A stretch of DNA of 64,000 nucleotides from Clostridia bacterium (GTDB taxonomy: Bacteria; Bacillota; Clostridia; Peptostreptococcales; Anaerovoracaceae): positions 1 to 64,000 of the forward strand of contig CABJAP010000003.1 of the NCBI GenBank assembly GCA_902363595.1. The letters run 5' to 3'. A program made the translations under genes and the position numbers. Shown piece by piece: positions 1 through 8,891 of the stretch (the stretch's first letter is position 1; every line of letters starts with the position of its first letter). The notes beneath the pieces were generated by a model, which was given only the letters and a program-made list of their open reading frames with translations, had not been told where the DNA came from and did no database searches.

Positions 1-248
1 TTAAATGGTTTCATGGGGTTGCGAGAGGACTTTTGCATAGCATGGTGGACTGATTTTTTAATCCGCTATGCGCGAAATGATTGGTGGGGGCTTGGTTTCG
101 ACTTTTTCAGTGGCCTCAAAACTTCAGATGCTTGTGATAAATCCCGTTGATTTTATCGACAAAGCTTAAGATCAGGGGATTTCTTCTGTTCCTCCTCCTT
201 TACATGCTCTAATATTAAAACATCAATTGCTTTTTTTCAACCAAAAAG

Positions 249-290
249 AAAAACCGGCAGCCGCCCTATAGGGTGTCCGCCGGTTTTTCT
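249..290 (-). terminator. Rho-independent terminator after the DUF1538 gene
   Basis: A hairpin with arms AAAACCGGC and GCCGGTTTT sits just past the stop codon of the DUF1538 gene. It is A/T-flanked on both sides, so it could work in both directions. Bases 1-248 to its left contain no gene I can support. They hold one AAAGGAGGAGG-like motif on the minus strand with no start codon at a useful distance. Confidence 0.8.
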
Positions 291-301
291 TTCGGTAAAA
301 T

Positions 302-1798
302 CTATGCCTGTTTTTTTGCAGCTTTCCTTTTATACACCAGCCCCAGCACTTGCAGGGCAATGATCGGAGTCAGCGCTACCATGGAAATGACGCCGAACCC
401 CTCTACCATCACATCTGCCCCATCGATCGATTCAGCTGCTCCTTGGGTAAAAGTAAGAATAAAGGTAGCTGTCATCGGTCCGGACGCAACGCCGCCGGAG
501 TCAAAGGCAATCCCCACAAAGAGCTTGGGTACAAGGTACATCAATCCCAGCGCAAGCGCGTATCCTGGCAGCAAGTAGTGCCACAGGAGCAGCTCGGGAA
601 TCAAAATCCGGACCACCGATAAGGCTACTGCGCTGCCCACTCCGATAGAAAGGGCCCCTAATACATAGCTTTGCTTCACATATCCTTCTGTGACATCTGC
701 GATTTGGTGAGTAAGCACATGGACCGCTGGTTCAGCCAAAATCGTCACCAAACCCACTGCGAACCCGATCGTTATCAGGAGCCAGCTGCTGTAATTTTCA
801 GCCAAGTAATGTCCAATATAACTTCCTGCGCTGAGAAATCCTGCGTTGACGCCTGTTAGAAACAAGGTGAGACCGATCCAGTTGCACAAAAGGCCGCTGC
901 AAACCTTTCCCAGCTTTCTCATCTTTAATTTAATGCAGGTGAAATTACAGATGAGGAAGATGGCTAAGATTGGAGCCACTGCCATGGCTGCTTCCACCGC
1001 AATGACCGAACATTCTTCAAGAAAAGGCCCTATGAGGGAAAGATCTTCGTCATGGACAAGGCTGATACTTCCATGAATTTCATCGATACCAAAGATTATG
1101 TTCATAATCATAACCGCCAGAATCGCTCCGGTGGATGCGATGGCTACCAAACCGAAACCGTCGTTTTCCGAGGTCTGAGCGCCTTTTTTCAAAGAAGAGA
1201 CACTGATCGCAAGGGCTATGATAAAAGGCACCGTCATGGCACCGGTTGTAGCGCCGGAAGCATCAAAGGATATGGCTAAAAATTCCTTGGATGTAAAAAT
1301 CGCAAGGCCAAATATAGCCAAATACAAAACCATGAGCAGTTTGTAAAGGGAAATGCCCTTTACGATTCTCGCCAGTCCCAAGCTGAGCATGACCGCAATG
1401 CCGACGGATACCACAAGGACGATGGAGAATTTCGATATGACGCCATCGGTCACACGATCCACTTGATTTGCAAGAATATGCAGGTCCGGCTCAGCTACAG
1501 AGATAAAAAATCCCAAAGCAAGGCCGGCTGCCACGACAATGATCACTTTTCCACTTTTGGTAATAACGGAACCCATCAGATTCCCAATTGGAGTAATCCC
1601 CAAATCAACGCCTATGAGAAAGATAGCAAGGCCGGCGATCAGAAGGGCCGCGCCGATCAGAAAACGAATGACCATGCTGCCTGGCATTGGGGTCAGAGTA
1701 AAATTTAAAACAAGGACAATAACGGTTATAGGTAGAACAGATATCAGCACTTCTTTTAATTTTTCGATCAATACATTCAAACACATCCCGCCTTTCAT
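302..1798 (-). CDS. DUF1538 family membrane protein
   Basis: This is a very hydrophobic integral membrane protein of about 498 residues. It is built from two tandem copies of the DUF1538 unit, roughly residues 15-250 and 255-490. Each copy carries an AEPxxHxLxxQxxxVT motif and a later FDxxGxxxGxMT motif, so the internal duplication is directly visible. The biochemical function of DUF1538 is not known; a transport role is inferred from the fold and from its neighbours, a cation/proton antiporter and a phosphate transporter. The start is uncertain. The first ATG has no ribosome site, and AAAGGCGGG lies six bases before an in-frame TTG six codons later. The gene has its own promoter at 1837-1865. 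Confidence 0.85.
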   Translation of the reverse strand: MKGGMCLNVLIEKLKEVLISVLPITVIVLVLNFTLTPMPGSMVIRFLIGAALLIAGLAIFLIGVDLGITPIGNLMGSVITKSGKVIIVVAAGLALGFFISVAEPDLHILANQVDRVTDGVISKFSIVLVVSVGIAVMLSLGLARIVKGISLYKLLMVLYLAIFGLAIFTSKEFLAISFDASGATTGAMTVPFIIALAISVSSLKKGAQTSENDGFGLVAIASTGAILAVMIMNIIFGIDEIHGSISLVHDEDLSLIGPFLEECSVIAVEAAMAVAPILAIFLICNFTCIKLKMRKLGKVCSGLLCNWIGLTLFLTGVNAGFLSAGSYIGHYLAENYSSWLLITIGFAVGLVTILAEPAVHVLTHQIADVTEGYVKQSYVLGALSIGVGSAVALSVVRILIPELLLWHYLLPGYALALGLMYLVPKLFVGIAFDSGGVASGPMTATFILTFTQGAAESIDGADVMVEGFGVISMVALTPIIALQVLGLVYKRKAAKKQA

Positions 1799-1836
1799 AT
1801 CATATATATAGGAAAGAAGTAACGAATTGTTCGAAT

Positions 1837-1865
1837 ATTATAACATAGATTTGTGTATTTAGCAA
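1837..1865 (-). promoter_or_regulatory. Sigma-A-type promoter of the DUF1538 gene
   Basis: On the minus strand TTGCTA (1860-1865) is followed after exactly 17 bases by a perfect TATAAT (1837-1842), about 40 bases before the coding start. It lies just beyond the antiporter terminator, so the DUF1538 gene is likely its own transcription unit. Confidence 0.65.
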
Positions 1866-1872
1866 ATTAATT

Positions 1873-1914
1873 TAAAAATCCCAGCAAGATTATAATGTCT
1901 TGCTGGGATTTTTC
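1873..1914 (-). terminator. Rho-independent terminator after the antiporter gene
   Basis: The arms AAAAATCCCAGCAAGA and TCTTGCTGGGATTTTT form a long hairpin ending in a T-run. It starts ten bases past the stop codon of the antiporter gene and separates that gene from the DUF1538 gene. Confidence 0.88.
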
Positions 1915-1923
1915 TCACATTTG

Positions 1924-4233
1924 CTATTCTTCTTCATCCAAAAAGTCCGCTTTCAATAAACTATTGGCCATCTTCTGTGTACCGATTACCCATAGCAGAT
2001 CCCCTTCTTCGATGACCATATCAATATCCGGGTTGACAATGGGCAGCATGCCCCGTTCAATCCCCAGAATATATCCTTTATACTTGGGCCGGAACCCAGA
2101 ATTTTTAATGGATTTTTTAATTAATATGGAGTCTTTTTCCACTTGAATCGGACAGCAGATAATCTGCTTTTCCGGTTCGATTTCGTAGAATATCTGTCCG
2201 TATATATATTCCCGCAGCGTAACCATCGGCTCCTGAGGTTCTTGGATATGATCGGCCTTTTCCAACATGAGAATACAGGATTCTATTTCATTTTTGGTAC
2301 CGATGGCATGAATGATATCGCCTTCAATAACGCGGAATTTTCCGTTGGGCATGTTGAAGTGCTTTCCATCGCGGATAATTTTGATAATCGTTACATGGAA
2401 AAAACGACTCTGGCAGAATTCGAGGATTGTATTTTGTTTAATGGTTTGGGTGACCTTAAATTCAACCACATAAAAGGATTCATCCAGCCAATGATATTCT
2501 CCCTTGATTCCCCGCTCTTTTTTCTGCCTTACCAAGGTTGTCTCATAAAAATTCTCGACAAACCGCATTTCCATCTTTAACGTTTTACCTTTAATGTAAT
2601 CTGATTTGATAATAAAGACGATAACGGCAAAAGAAAGAACCGCCAGCAGAATATATGGCAGGCGCAAAAGCACCCTCAAGGTCATGACAATAAATCCACA
2701 AGAAATGATGATCCGTACACCCGTGAATGCCAGCAGCGGCATCCGATTGGCCTGATTCTTCAGCCACAGCTTCGTATATAGAACGCTTTTTTTTGAGCAC
2801 ATGATACTAATGAGCGGGATCATGAATATGCAAGTGACCACAGCTGTAAGAATATTTGCCGCCAAACCCTGGATATATTGCTGCACAAATCCTTGAAGAA
2901 AACGAGTTCCTCCAATGTAAACCACAAAGATACCAGCTGTACAGATGCTGGACCGTATAAAAAACTTAATAATATAGCGCTGCCAATCCCAGTCTTTGTC
3001 AGCAGTGCTTTGCTGTTCCGACGTATGGCGGTTGAGAAACTTGTAGAGCTTGGGAGACAAGTGATGTTTTGCGAAATCATAAACTTTTTCCGAATGTTTG
3101 ATAAAAATCGGTGTCGTGAAGGTGGTAATCACGGAAACGCAGACCACAATCGGATAGAGGAAGTCACTGGTTACGCCCAGATTCATGCCCAGCGTAGCCA
3201 CGATAAAAGAAAATTCTCCGATCTGGACCATGCTGAATCCCCCTCGAATAGCGGTATGAAGCGATTGACCGGAAAAGAGAATTCCCAGGGTGGCAAAGGT
3301 CATCTGTCCCAGAATGGTGACGACGGTAATGATTAAAATAGGGCCCAGATACTCAATCAAAAGCTGTGGTTCAATCATCATTCCCACGGACACGAAAAAG
3401 ACCGCACCAAAGAGATCTTTGATCGGTTTGACCAGCTTTTCGATCCTTTTTGCTTGAAGGGTTCCCGCCAGGATGGAGCCGGCCAGAAAGGCGCCCAGCG
3501 CTGAAGAAAAGCCGATCAAATTGGCGATCACCACCATGCCTAGACATAAAGCGATGGAGATGATTAACAGCAGCTCGTCGCTGATATGGTCGGATACTTT
3601 TTTAAGAAAGGTCGGGATCAAATAAATTCCCAGCACCAGCCAGATCATCAGGCACAGGATAAGCATTCCGATATCTTTGAACAGCCCCAGCCCGGAGGTG
3701 CTCTGCCCTACGGCCACCGTGGAAAGAATAATCATCATAAAAATGCCCCCGATATCCTCCAGAACCAAAGTTCCCAATACCAGTTGGGCAAATTTTTCCT
3801 TTTTTAGTTTGTATTCCTCATAAGCTTTTAAAATGATCATGGTTGAGGACATGGAGAGCATACCTCCAAGAAATACACTGTCCATTTTGGCCCAGCCTAA
3901 AAGCTGTCCGGCCGTATAGCCGATTAAAATCATTACCATCATTACGGTCATGGCCGTGACAAATGCGCTGCCCCCGACTGTGGCGATCTTTTTAAAACTG
4001 AATTCCAGCCCCAAACCGAACATTAGGAACACGATGCCGATATTGGCCCAGACATGTATGTCCTCCACATCCACCACCGTAGGTAAATATCGAAAGTTGG
4101 GGCTGATCAAAAATCCGGCGATAATATAAGCTAAAACCACCGGCTGTTTGAGTTTTTTAAAAATCAAAGTCATGATTCCGGCAACCACCAAAATCAGGGC
4201 CAGGTCGCTTATCAAATAATCCAGTTGCTCCAT
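1924..4233 (-). CDS. CPA2-family cation/proton antiporter with two RCK_C-like domains
   Basis: The product (769 residues) resembles KefB/NapA-type monovalent cation/proton antiporters. Residues about 10-385 form the Na_H_Exchanger membrane domain. Residues about 415-555 add a second membrane block of roughly four segments that classic KefB proteins lack. The C-terminus has two TrkA_C/RCK_C-like modules (about 600-670 and 690-765), each ending in a GDxIHxIGT or GDLLWVIGT type strand. No Rossmann TrkA_N domain is visible between membrane and tail, so regulation by NAD(H) in the Kef manner is unlikely; the RCK_C modules may bind a small ligand such as a cyclic dinucleotide, which is inference. 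It begins eight bases past the histidine kinase stop and is probably co-transcribed with phoPR-like genes. Confidence 0.85.
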   Translation of the reverse strand: MEQLDYLISDLALILVVAGIMTLIFKKLKQPVVLAYIIAGFLISPNFRYLPTVVDVEDIHVWANIGIVFLMFGLGLEFSFKKIATVGGSAFVTAMTVMMVMILIGYTAGQLLGWAKMDSVFLGGMLSMSSTMIILKAYEEYKLKKEKFAQLVLGTLVLEDIGGIFMMIILSTVAVGQSTSGLGLFKDIGMLILCLMIWLVLGIYLIPTFLKKVSDHISDELLLIISIALCLGMVVIANLIGFSSALGAFLAGSILAGTLQAKRIEKLVKPIKDLFGAVFFVSVGMMIEPQLLIEYLGPILIITVVTILGQMTFATLGILFSGQSLHTAIRGGFSMVQIGEFSFIVATLGMNLGVTSDFLYPIVVCVSVITTFTTPIFIKHSEKVYDFAKHHLSPKLYKFLNRHTSEQQSTADKDWDWQRYIIKFFIRSSICTAGIFVVYIGGTRFLQGFVQQYIQGLAANILTAVVTCIFMIPLISIMCSKKSVLYTKLWLKNQANRMPLLAFTGVRIIISCGFIVMTLRVLLRLPYILLAVLSFAVIVFIIKSDYIKGKTLKMEMRFVENFYETTLVRQKKERGIKGEYHWLDESFYVVEFKVTQTIKQNTILEFCQSRFFHVTIIKIIRDGKHFNMPNGKFRVIEGDIIHAIGTKNEIESCILMLEKADHIQEPQEPMVTLREYIYGQIFYEIEPEKQIICCPIQVEKDSILIKKSIKNSGFRPKYKGYILGIERGMLPIVNPDIDMVIEEGDLLWVIGTQKMANSLLKADFLDEEE

Positions 4234-4241
4234 TTATCGTC

Positions 4242-5183
4242 CTACCTTTCAAACGTCACATAAAATGTACTCCCCTCCCCTACTTCGCTTTCCACGTTCA
4301 ATTCCGCACCAAATAACGCCGCGATATGTTTGACAATAGACAATCCCAGGCCGGTTCCTCCGGCCTTTGTGGATCTGGATTTATCGACCCGATAAAAACG
4401 TTCGAACAAGCGCTCCAAATGTTCTTTGGCGATTCCGATTCCTTCGTCTTTGACCGCCACCTGGACCTTTTCTTCCGTGAGCCGCACGATGACCCAAACC
4501 CGTCCGCCCGGTTCGGAATATTTGATTGCGTTTTCGATCAAGTTTACCATCATTTGACGAAAACGATCCGGGCTCCCATAGATCCACGCATCTTCGTCAT
4601 ATTCTGTGATCAGCCGAACCTCTTTATCCTCGGCGATGGGCTCCAGCGCTTCCACCGTCCTTTCCAGAACCGTTTTCACGCAGAATTCTTTTGCATCGGC
4701 CGACTCTTTCTTATTTTCAATATCCGACAGAACCAGCAGGTCCTCGATTAAACGTTTTAATCTGGCCGTTTCAATGGCAATAATATCGATAAATTTTGTT
4801 CTTATCTCCGGATCCTCCGCCGCACCCTGCTGCAGAGTATCGATAAATCCAAAAATAGATGTAAGGGGAGTTTTCAATTCGTGGCTGACATTGGCCACGA
4901 ACTCTTTTCGAATAATTTCAGCTTTTTTGCTTTCTTCAGCCGCCTTTTTCAATTCTTCCTGGGCCTTTGCCGCTGGCTTTATCATGGTTATATATATGTG
5001 AAACCCGATCACAATCATTCCAGCCAAATAAATGCCGACAAAGATCATCAGCCCGGTTTCTACCGGGCCGCCGTCAGAAACAACTGCCAGCCTGGGCAGA
5101 ATATAGAGCTTATACACCAGAAATAACGCCAGCAGATTAAAACCGACAATTTCTACAGCAGCTGCTAAAAATTTGTTTTTCAT
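4242..5183 (-). CDS. phoR: PhoR-like membrane sensor histidine kinase
   Basis: A 313-residue kinase with two N-terminal membrane segments (about 7-29 and 44-67) and only a very short external loop. A HisKA domain carries the phosphoacceptor His101 in FVANVSHELKTPL. The HATPase_c domain has an N box (NLIENAIKYS), a G1 box (DEGIGIA) and a G2 box (GTGLGLSIVKHI). It overlaps the response regulator gene by four bases, so the two are translationally coupled. The PhoR name rests on the H-box type, the partner and the nearby Na/Pi transporter with a Pho box; the short sensor suggests indirect sensing, perhaps through the PhoU-like domain of the transporter. Confidence 0.85.
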   Translation of the reverse strand: MKNKFLAAAVEIVGFNLLALFLVYKLYILPRLAVVSDGGPVETGLMIFVGIYLAGMIVIGFHIYITMIKPAAKAQEELKKAAEESKKAEIIRKEFVANVSHELKTPLTSIFGFIDTLQQGAAEDPEIRTKFIDIIAIETARLKRLIEDLLVLSDIENKKESADAKEFCVKTVLERTVEALEPIAEDKEVRLITEYDEDAWIYGSPDRFRQMMVNLIENAIKYSEPGGRVWVIVRLTEEKVQVAVKDEGIGIAKEHLERLFERFYRVDKSRSTKAGGTGLGLSIVKHIAALFGAELNVESEVGEGSTFYVTFER

Positions 5184-5869
5184 TTTATTTTATATCCTTT
5201 GCCTCTGATGGTTTCAATATGTTTTTCTTCGTCTCCGCCCTGCCCAAGTTTTTTTCTCAGATAACGGATATGCACATCGACTGTCCTGGTCTCCCCGGCA
5301 TATTCAATTCCCCATACTTTATCCAAAAGCTGGTCTCTTGTCAGTACATGCCCTCTGTTTTCGGCCAGATAGCAAAGCAGTTCGAATTCTTTCAGCGTCA
5401 GATCCACAAGCCGATCGCCGACCTTAACCTGATGCCGCTCAATATTGATCTCAAGCTCATCGATTCTCAGGATATGTTCACCAGGCGGCAAATCCTCGTG
5501 GGTATGATCATAACGTCTGAGCACAGCTTTGATTCTAGCCATCAGCTCCCGAATACCAAAGGGTTTTGATATGTAATCATCCGCTCCAAATTCCAGACCC
5601 AGCACTTTATCGATCTCTTCTGTCTTGGCTGTCAGCATGATAATTGGGGTTTCATTCCCTTCCTCGCGAAGCTCTTTACAGATATCATAGCCGTTTTTTC
5701 CCGGCAGCATGATGTCCAGAAGAATCAAATCCGGTTTTTCCTTATGAACCATGGTCACGCCCATATAACCGTCCTCTGCTTCAATGCCTTCGTATCCGTT
5801 TGCTTTTAGGTTATAGAGCACCAGCTCGCGAATATTGGGCTCATCTTCAATGATCAGGATTTTTTTCAT
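5180..5869 (-). CDS. phoP: OmpR/PhoB-family response regulator
   Basis: This 229-residue protein has an N-terminal receiver domain with phosphoacceptor Asp52 (LLDIMLPGKNG), acidic residues near positions 9-10 and a conserved Lys in ISKPFG. A C-terminal winged helix ends in the usual VDVHIRYLRKKL and TIRGKGYKI motifs. It is the partner of the adjacent histidine kinase. The Na/Pi cotransporter gene lies 43 bases upstream on the same strand, and its promoter region carries the TTAACA repeats that PhoP-type regulators bind in Bacillus. I infer an autoregulated phosphate-starvation unit running from the transporter into phoPR. Confidence 0.88.
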   Translation of the reverse strand: MKKILIIEDEPNIRELVLYNLKANGYEGIEAEDGYMGVTMVHKEKPDLILLDIMLPGKNGYDICKELREEGNETPIIMLTAKTEEIDKVLGLEFGADDYISKPFGIRELMARIKAVLRRYDHTHEDLPPGEHILRIDELEINIERHQVKVGDRLVDLTLKEFELLCYLAENRGHVLTRDQLLDKVWGIEYAGETRTVDVHIRYLRKKLGQGGDEEKHIETIRGKGYKIK

Positions 5870-5912
5870 GTTTTACCACCTTGTTCTATTTTACCATACT
5901 TTAGCCGCAGCT

Positions 5913-7604
5913 TCAATTTGCAGCTTCATCCATAGCCTTAAAATCTACATTATCCAAAACGGCATTGGCAATATTATCACAGCAATCGCCGATTCGTTCA
6001 ATGTTATGAATTACATCTGTATAAATTACTGTAAATTCCGGAGAGCAGGTCTTTTCATTGAGCCGTTTCATATGCTGTTTACGCAAAAGCACCTCAATAT
6101 GATTCAACTCTTTTTCCTGTTCTTTCACATCGTCGGCCAAACCGTGATCACCCGTTTCCAGGGCCTGAATACTGTCCCGCATCATTCGCCCCGCATGATC
6201 AAAGCATTCATAAATTTCCGCACAGGCCGAGTCGGAAAATTCGTATTTGTTCTTAGTCTTTTCTCTGGCAAAGACTGCGATGTTTTCACAATAATCGCCT
6301 ACATGTTCAATATCGGCTGCTACATGCATCAGCCCCGATACCTGACTGGCTTGTTTTTCTGTCAGCGTTTCCGCAGAGGATATGGAGGCCAGATAGCTGA
6401 CCGTTTTCTTCTGCAGCTCGTTAACCGCATCTTCCATATCTAAAACTTCTTTTACTGCCGTCAGATCATTGCCCAGGAACGCTTTTTTGGAGGAAACAAT
6501 CATACCGGCCGCAAATCCCGCCAGTCTGGAAAGCTCTTTTTTCGCCAAATGGATGGCCGCAAAAGGTCTTTCCAGCACATTATAATCCAAGTAAATCGGC
6601 TCTGAAGGCAGCCGGTCGGAGTCTTTTCCCGGAACCAGCTTGGTCACCACTTTGACCAGTATGCCGATCAGAGGCAGGAAGAGAATGGTATTGAAAATAT
6701 TAAAACACATGTGCGCATTGGCAATCTGCCGTGCGATCACTGCTACCTCCGGACCGCTGGGCGAAATAATCTGTATGAACTTTGCATACCAAGGGATAAA
6801 CCAGATAAAAATAAAGGTACCTGTCATATTAAAAATCACATGGGCCGCCGCTGTACGCTTGGCGTTTACGGAAGCGCCGATTGACGCTAGAAGGGCCGTG
6901 ATCGTCGTACCGATGTTGTCACCAAAGAGAATGGGCAAAGCTCCCTGCAAGCCGATAATGCTGCTGATTCCATCCGGCCCTGCTGTTGAAGCCAGATTCT
7001 GAAGTACTGCGATGGTGGCTGAACTGCTCTGTACTACAACCGTCATAATCGTTCCCAGCAGAACACCTAGAACCGGAATGTCCTGCACCTGCATCATCAG
7101 ATCCACGAAAAACTGCGAGCCTGCCAAAGGCTTCATTGTTTCCCCCATGATATTAATACCTACGAAGAGAAGTCCGAAGGCAAAAAGAGTCTGACCTATG
7201 CTGATCACTTTTTCTTGCTTTAAAAAGAAATAAAGTACAAAACCAATAGCCACGAACAGCCACGCATAGTCGCCGATCTTAAAAGCAATCAACTGTGCAG
7301 TAATGGTTGTACCAATATTGGCTCCTAAAATAATGCTGATCGCCTGAGGCAGCTTCATTAGGCCCGCACTGACGAATCCAAGAACCATAACCGTAGTAGC
7401 ACTGCTGCTCTGCAGAACCGCTGTACAAAGGGCACCGGCAAGAACGCCCAGCACGGGATTTCTGGTAAGAAGGGCTAAAATTTTCTGCATCTTCTCGCCT
7501 GCCGCTTTCTGCAGACCATCGCTCATCAAGTTCATACCATAAATGAACATGGCGAGGCCGCCAAGCAGGGTAATGATCATCTGGAATACTTCTGCATTCA
7601 TCAT
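5913..7604 (-). CDS. Na/Pi cotransporter family protein with PhoU-like C-terminal domain
   Basis: This 563-residue protein has the two inverted Na_Pi_cotrans repeats. Each holds the hallmark QSSSAT sequence (VLQSSSATTVM and VVQSSSATIAV) and a matching G-NIGTTITA sequence, which bind sodium and phosphate in this family. Residues about 340-555 form a helical PhoU-like domain. Bacterial members import phosphate at the cytoplasmic membrane, and the PhoU-like tail is thought to report to the PhoR/PhoB pathway. The gene leads the unit that contains the PhoP/PhoR-like pair and follows a three-repeat Pho box. The start ATG has an AAAGGAG site seven bases upstream. Confidence 0.92.
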   Translation of the reverse strand: MMNAEVFQMIITLLGGLAMFIYGMNLMSDGLQKAAGEKMQKILALLTRNPVLGVLAGALCTAVLQSSSATTVMVLGFVSAGLMKLPQAISIILGANIGTTITAQLIAFKIGDYAWLFVAIGFVLYFFLKQEKVISIGQTLFAFGLLFVGINIMGETMKPLAGSQFFVDLMMQVQDIPVLGVLLGTIMTVVVQSSSATIAVLQNLASTAGPDGISSIIGLQGALPILFGDNIGTTITALLASIGASVNAKRTAAAHVIFNMTGTFIFIWFIPWYAKFIQIISPSGPEVAVIARQIANAHMCFNIFNTILFLPLIGILVKVVTKLVPGKDSDRLPSEPIYLDYNVLERPFAAIHLAKKELSRLAGFAAGMIVSSKKAFLGNDLTAVKEVLDMEDAVNELQKKTVSYLASISSAETLTEKQASQVSGLMHVAADIEHVGDYCENIAVFAREKTKNKYEFSDSACAEIYECFDHAGRMMRDSIQALETGDHGLADDVKEQEKELNHIEVLLRKQHMKRLNEKTCSPEFTVIYTDVIHNIERIGDCCDNIANAVLDNVDFKAMDEAAN

Positions 7605-7638
7605 TTTTCTCCTTTTATAAACATAATTAGATAAGTTT

Positions 7639-7703
7639 ATTATAAAGGTTAAGGTTATGTAAAAAAGCAGAAGTATGTTAAGCGATTGTTAAATCTATGT
7701 TAA
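7639..7703 (-). promoter_or_regulatory. Pho box (three TTAACA repeats) and -10 element of the Na/Pi transporter
   Basis: On the minus strand TTAACA occurs at 7698-7703, 7687-7692 and 7676-7681, spaced exactly 11 bases apart (six bases plus N5). This matches the Bacillus PhoP-box form TTaACA-N5-TTaACA. A TATAAT lies at 7639-7644 downstream and no good -35 box is present, as expected for an activated promoter. Binding by the adjacent PhoP-like regulator is inferred. Confidence 0.8.
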
Positions 7704-7714
7704 GTAATCGAATT

Positions 7715-8818
7715 TTAAACGAGAGCATTGTTTAAAATTGCGTCTGTCAATTTTTTGATTCCGCTGCCGTATGGGCTATCCAGGCTGATTTTACGGATAC
7801 CTTCTCGAAGGGTAAAGCTCGCAGGATCAAACGGCAGGACTGCCGCCGTTGTCAGAAGTTCCTCATCATGAGATTTGTTTTCAGGTTCAGCGTCAGCCTC
7901 TTCTATGGAGGAAGGCGCCGCCCGATTCAGAATTTTAGCCATACGGTCTATGATTAGCTCACCTTTTAAAAAAGTCAAGTATTCCAGCATCCGCTCTTCT
8001 TTATAACAGCTTTGCGGCCGCAGGGAAACCAGGCAAATGTGGTTCGCCAGCTCATAGGTGCAGAGGGCACTTTTTCCCAGATCACATCCAACATCAATGA
8101 TTAAAAAATCATACCGGCCCGTATCCATGATTGCACCGATGAAGGATTGCATTTCTTCTCCATTCAGCCCTTTAAGCAGATTGCGTCCGGGCGCAGGCAA
8201 AAAACCGTCTACCCCATAATCATCAAATACTAGAAAACTTTCAATAAAAGGCATTCGCTGCCCGGCATCATCATTGAACAGATAATAGAGGTATTCGCTG
8301 ATGCTTTTTCCCTCTGGAAAAGGCTGCATAAATTCCAATGTTGATTCCAATTCTTCAAGACTCAGATACAAGACTCGCTTTCCGTGAAACCGTTTCAGTT
8401 CCTGGGCCAATGCCATGGCTGCACTGGTGCATCCGGCCCCGCCCTCCGCTGCTCCGAAGGCAATTACCTTTACACTGTGGTTTTTAATGGGCACTGCCTT
8501 GCGTCCTGTTAGAAAACTGTAAATAAACAGCAGCTCCCCCGCAAGTTGGCGGACATTGGTGTATTTGTAAAGGGAAAAGGCTTTTTTCTCATAATCTCGG
8601 TCGGCCAGAGAAGGCTTTTCCGCCAGGCCGATAAATTTTCCGCCGATCCCTTCTTCCGAATCCATCAGAACCAAGTCAAAGCTTTCCAGTTGATTATGTA
8701 AGGGATCACTTTGATATAAAGTGATCGTAAAGGTTTTGTATGCGTCCACCAGCGCTAGACTCAGCGCTCTCCCGTAATCCCGGTCCTTGGTTACGATTGC
8801 CAGTTTAATATTTTCCAT
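7715..8818 (-). CDS. TadZ/CpaE-like P-loop protein with a lysine-less Walker A motif
   Basis: The N-terminus (about 1-60) looks like a degenerate receiver domain (LAIVTKDRDYGRALSL, then FDLVLMDSEE). It is followed by a MinD/ParA-type region from about residue 115. This arrangement is typical of CpaE/TadZ proteins, which place pilus-secretion machines at the pole. The Walker A equivalent reads AAEGGAGCTS, so both the signature lysine and the phosphate-binding lysine of KGGxGKT are replaced. ATP hydrolysis is therefore doubtful and a scaffold role is possible. No tad, cpa or flp pilus genes lie nearby, so the partner is unknown. AGAGGA lies nine bases before the ATG. Confidence 0.65.
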   Translation of the reverse strand: MENIKLAIVTKDRDYGRALSLALVDAYKTFTITLYQSDPLHNQLESFDLVLMDSEEGIGGKFIGLAEKPSLADRDYEKKAFSLYKYTNVRQLAGELLFIYSFLTGRKAVPIKNHSVKVIAFGAAEGGAGCTSAAMALAQELKRFHGKRVLYLSLEELESTLEFMQPFPEGKSISEYLYYLFNDDAGQRMPFIESFLVFDDYGVDGFLPAPGRNLLKGLNGEEMQSFIGAIMDTGRYDFLIIDVGCDLGKSALCTYELANHICLVSLRPQSCYKEERMLEYLTFLKGELIIDRMAKILNRAAPSSIEEADAEPENKSHDEELLTTAAVLPFDPASFTLREGIRKISLDSPYGSGIKKLTDAILNNALV

Positions 8819-8891
8819 GATCGATATTCCTCTTATTTCTATTTGTAAATATTTTCCTTATTGTTTATCATACCGAAAATGTAAATAATTG

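Noticed and set aside
1..150. Plus-strand open frame reaching the left window edge, ending in TGA at about 148-150
   Set aside because: The 49 residues show no family pattern, and the sequence is rich in Trp and Phe without clear coding bias. It could be the tail of a gene outside the window, but nothing supports this.
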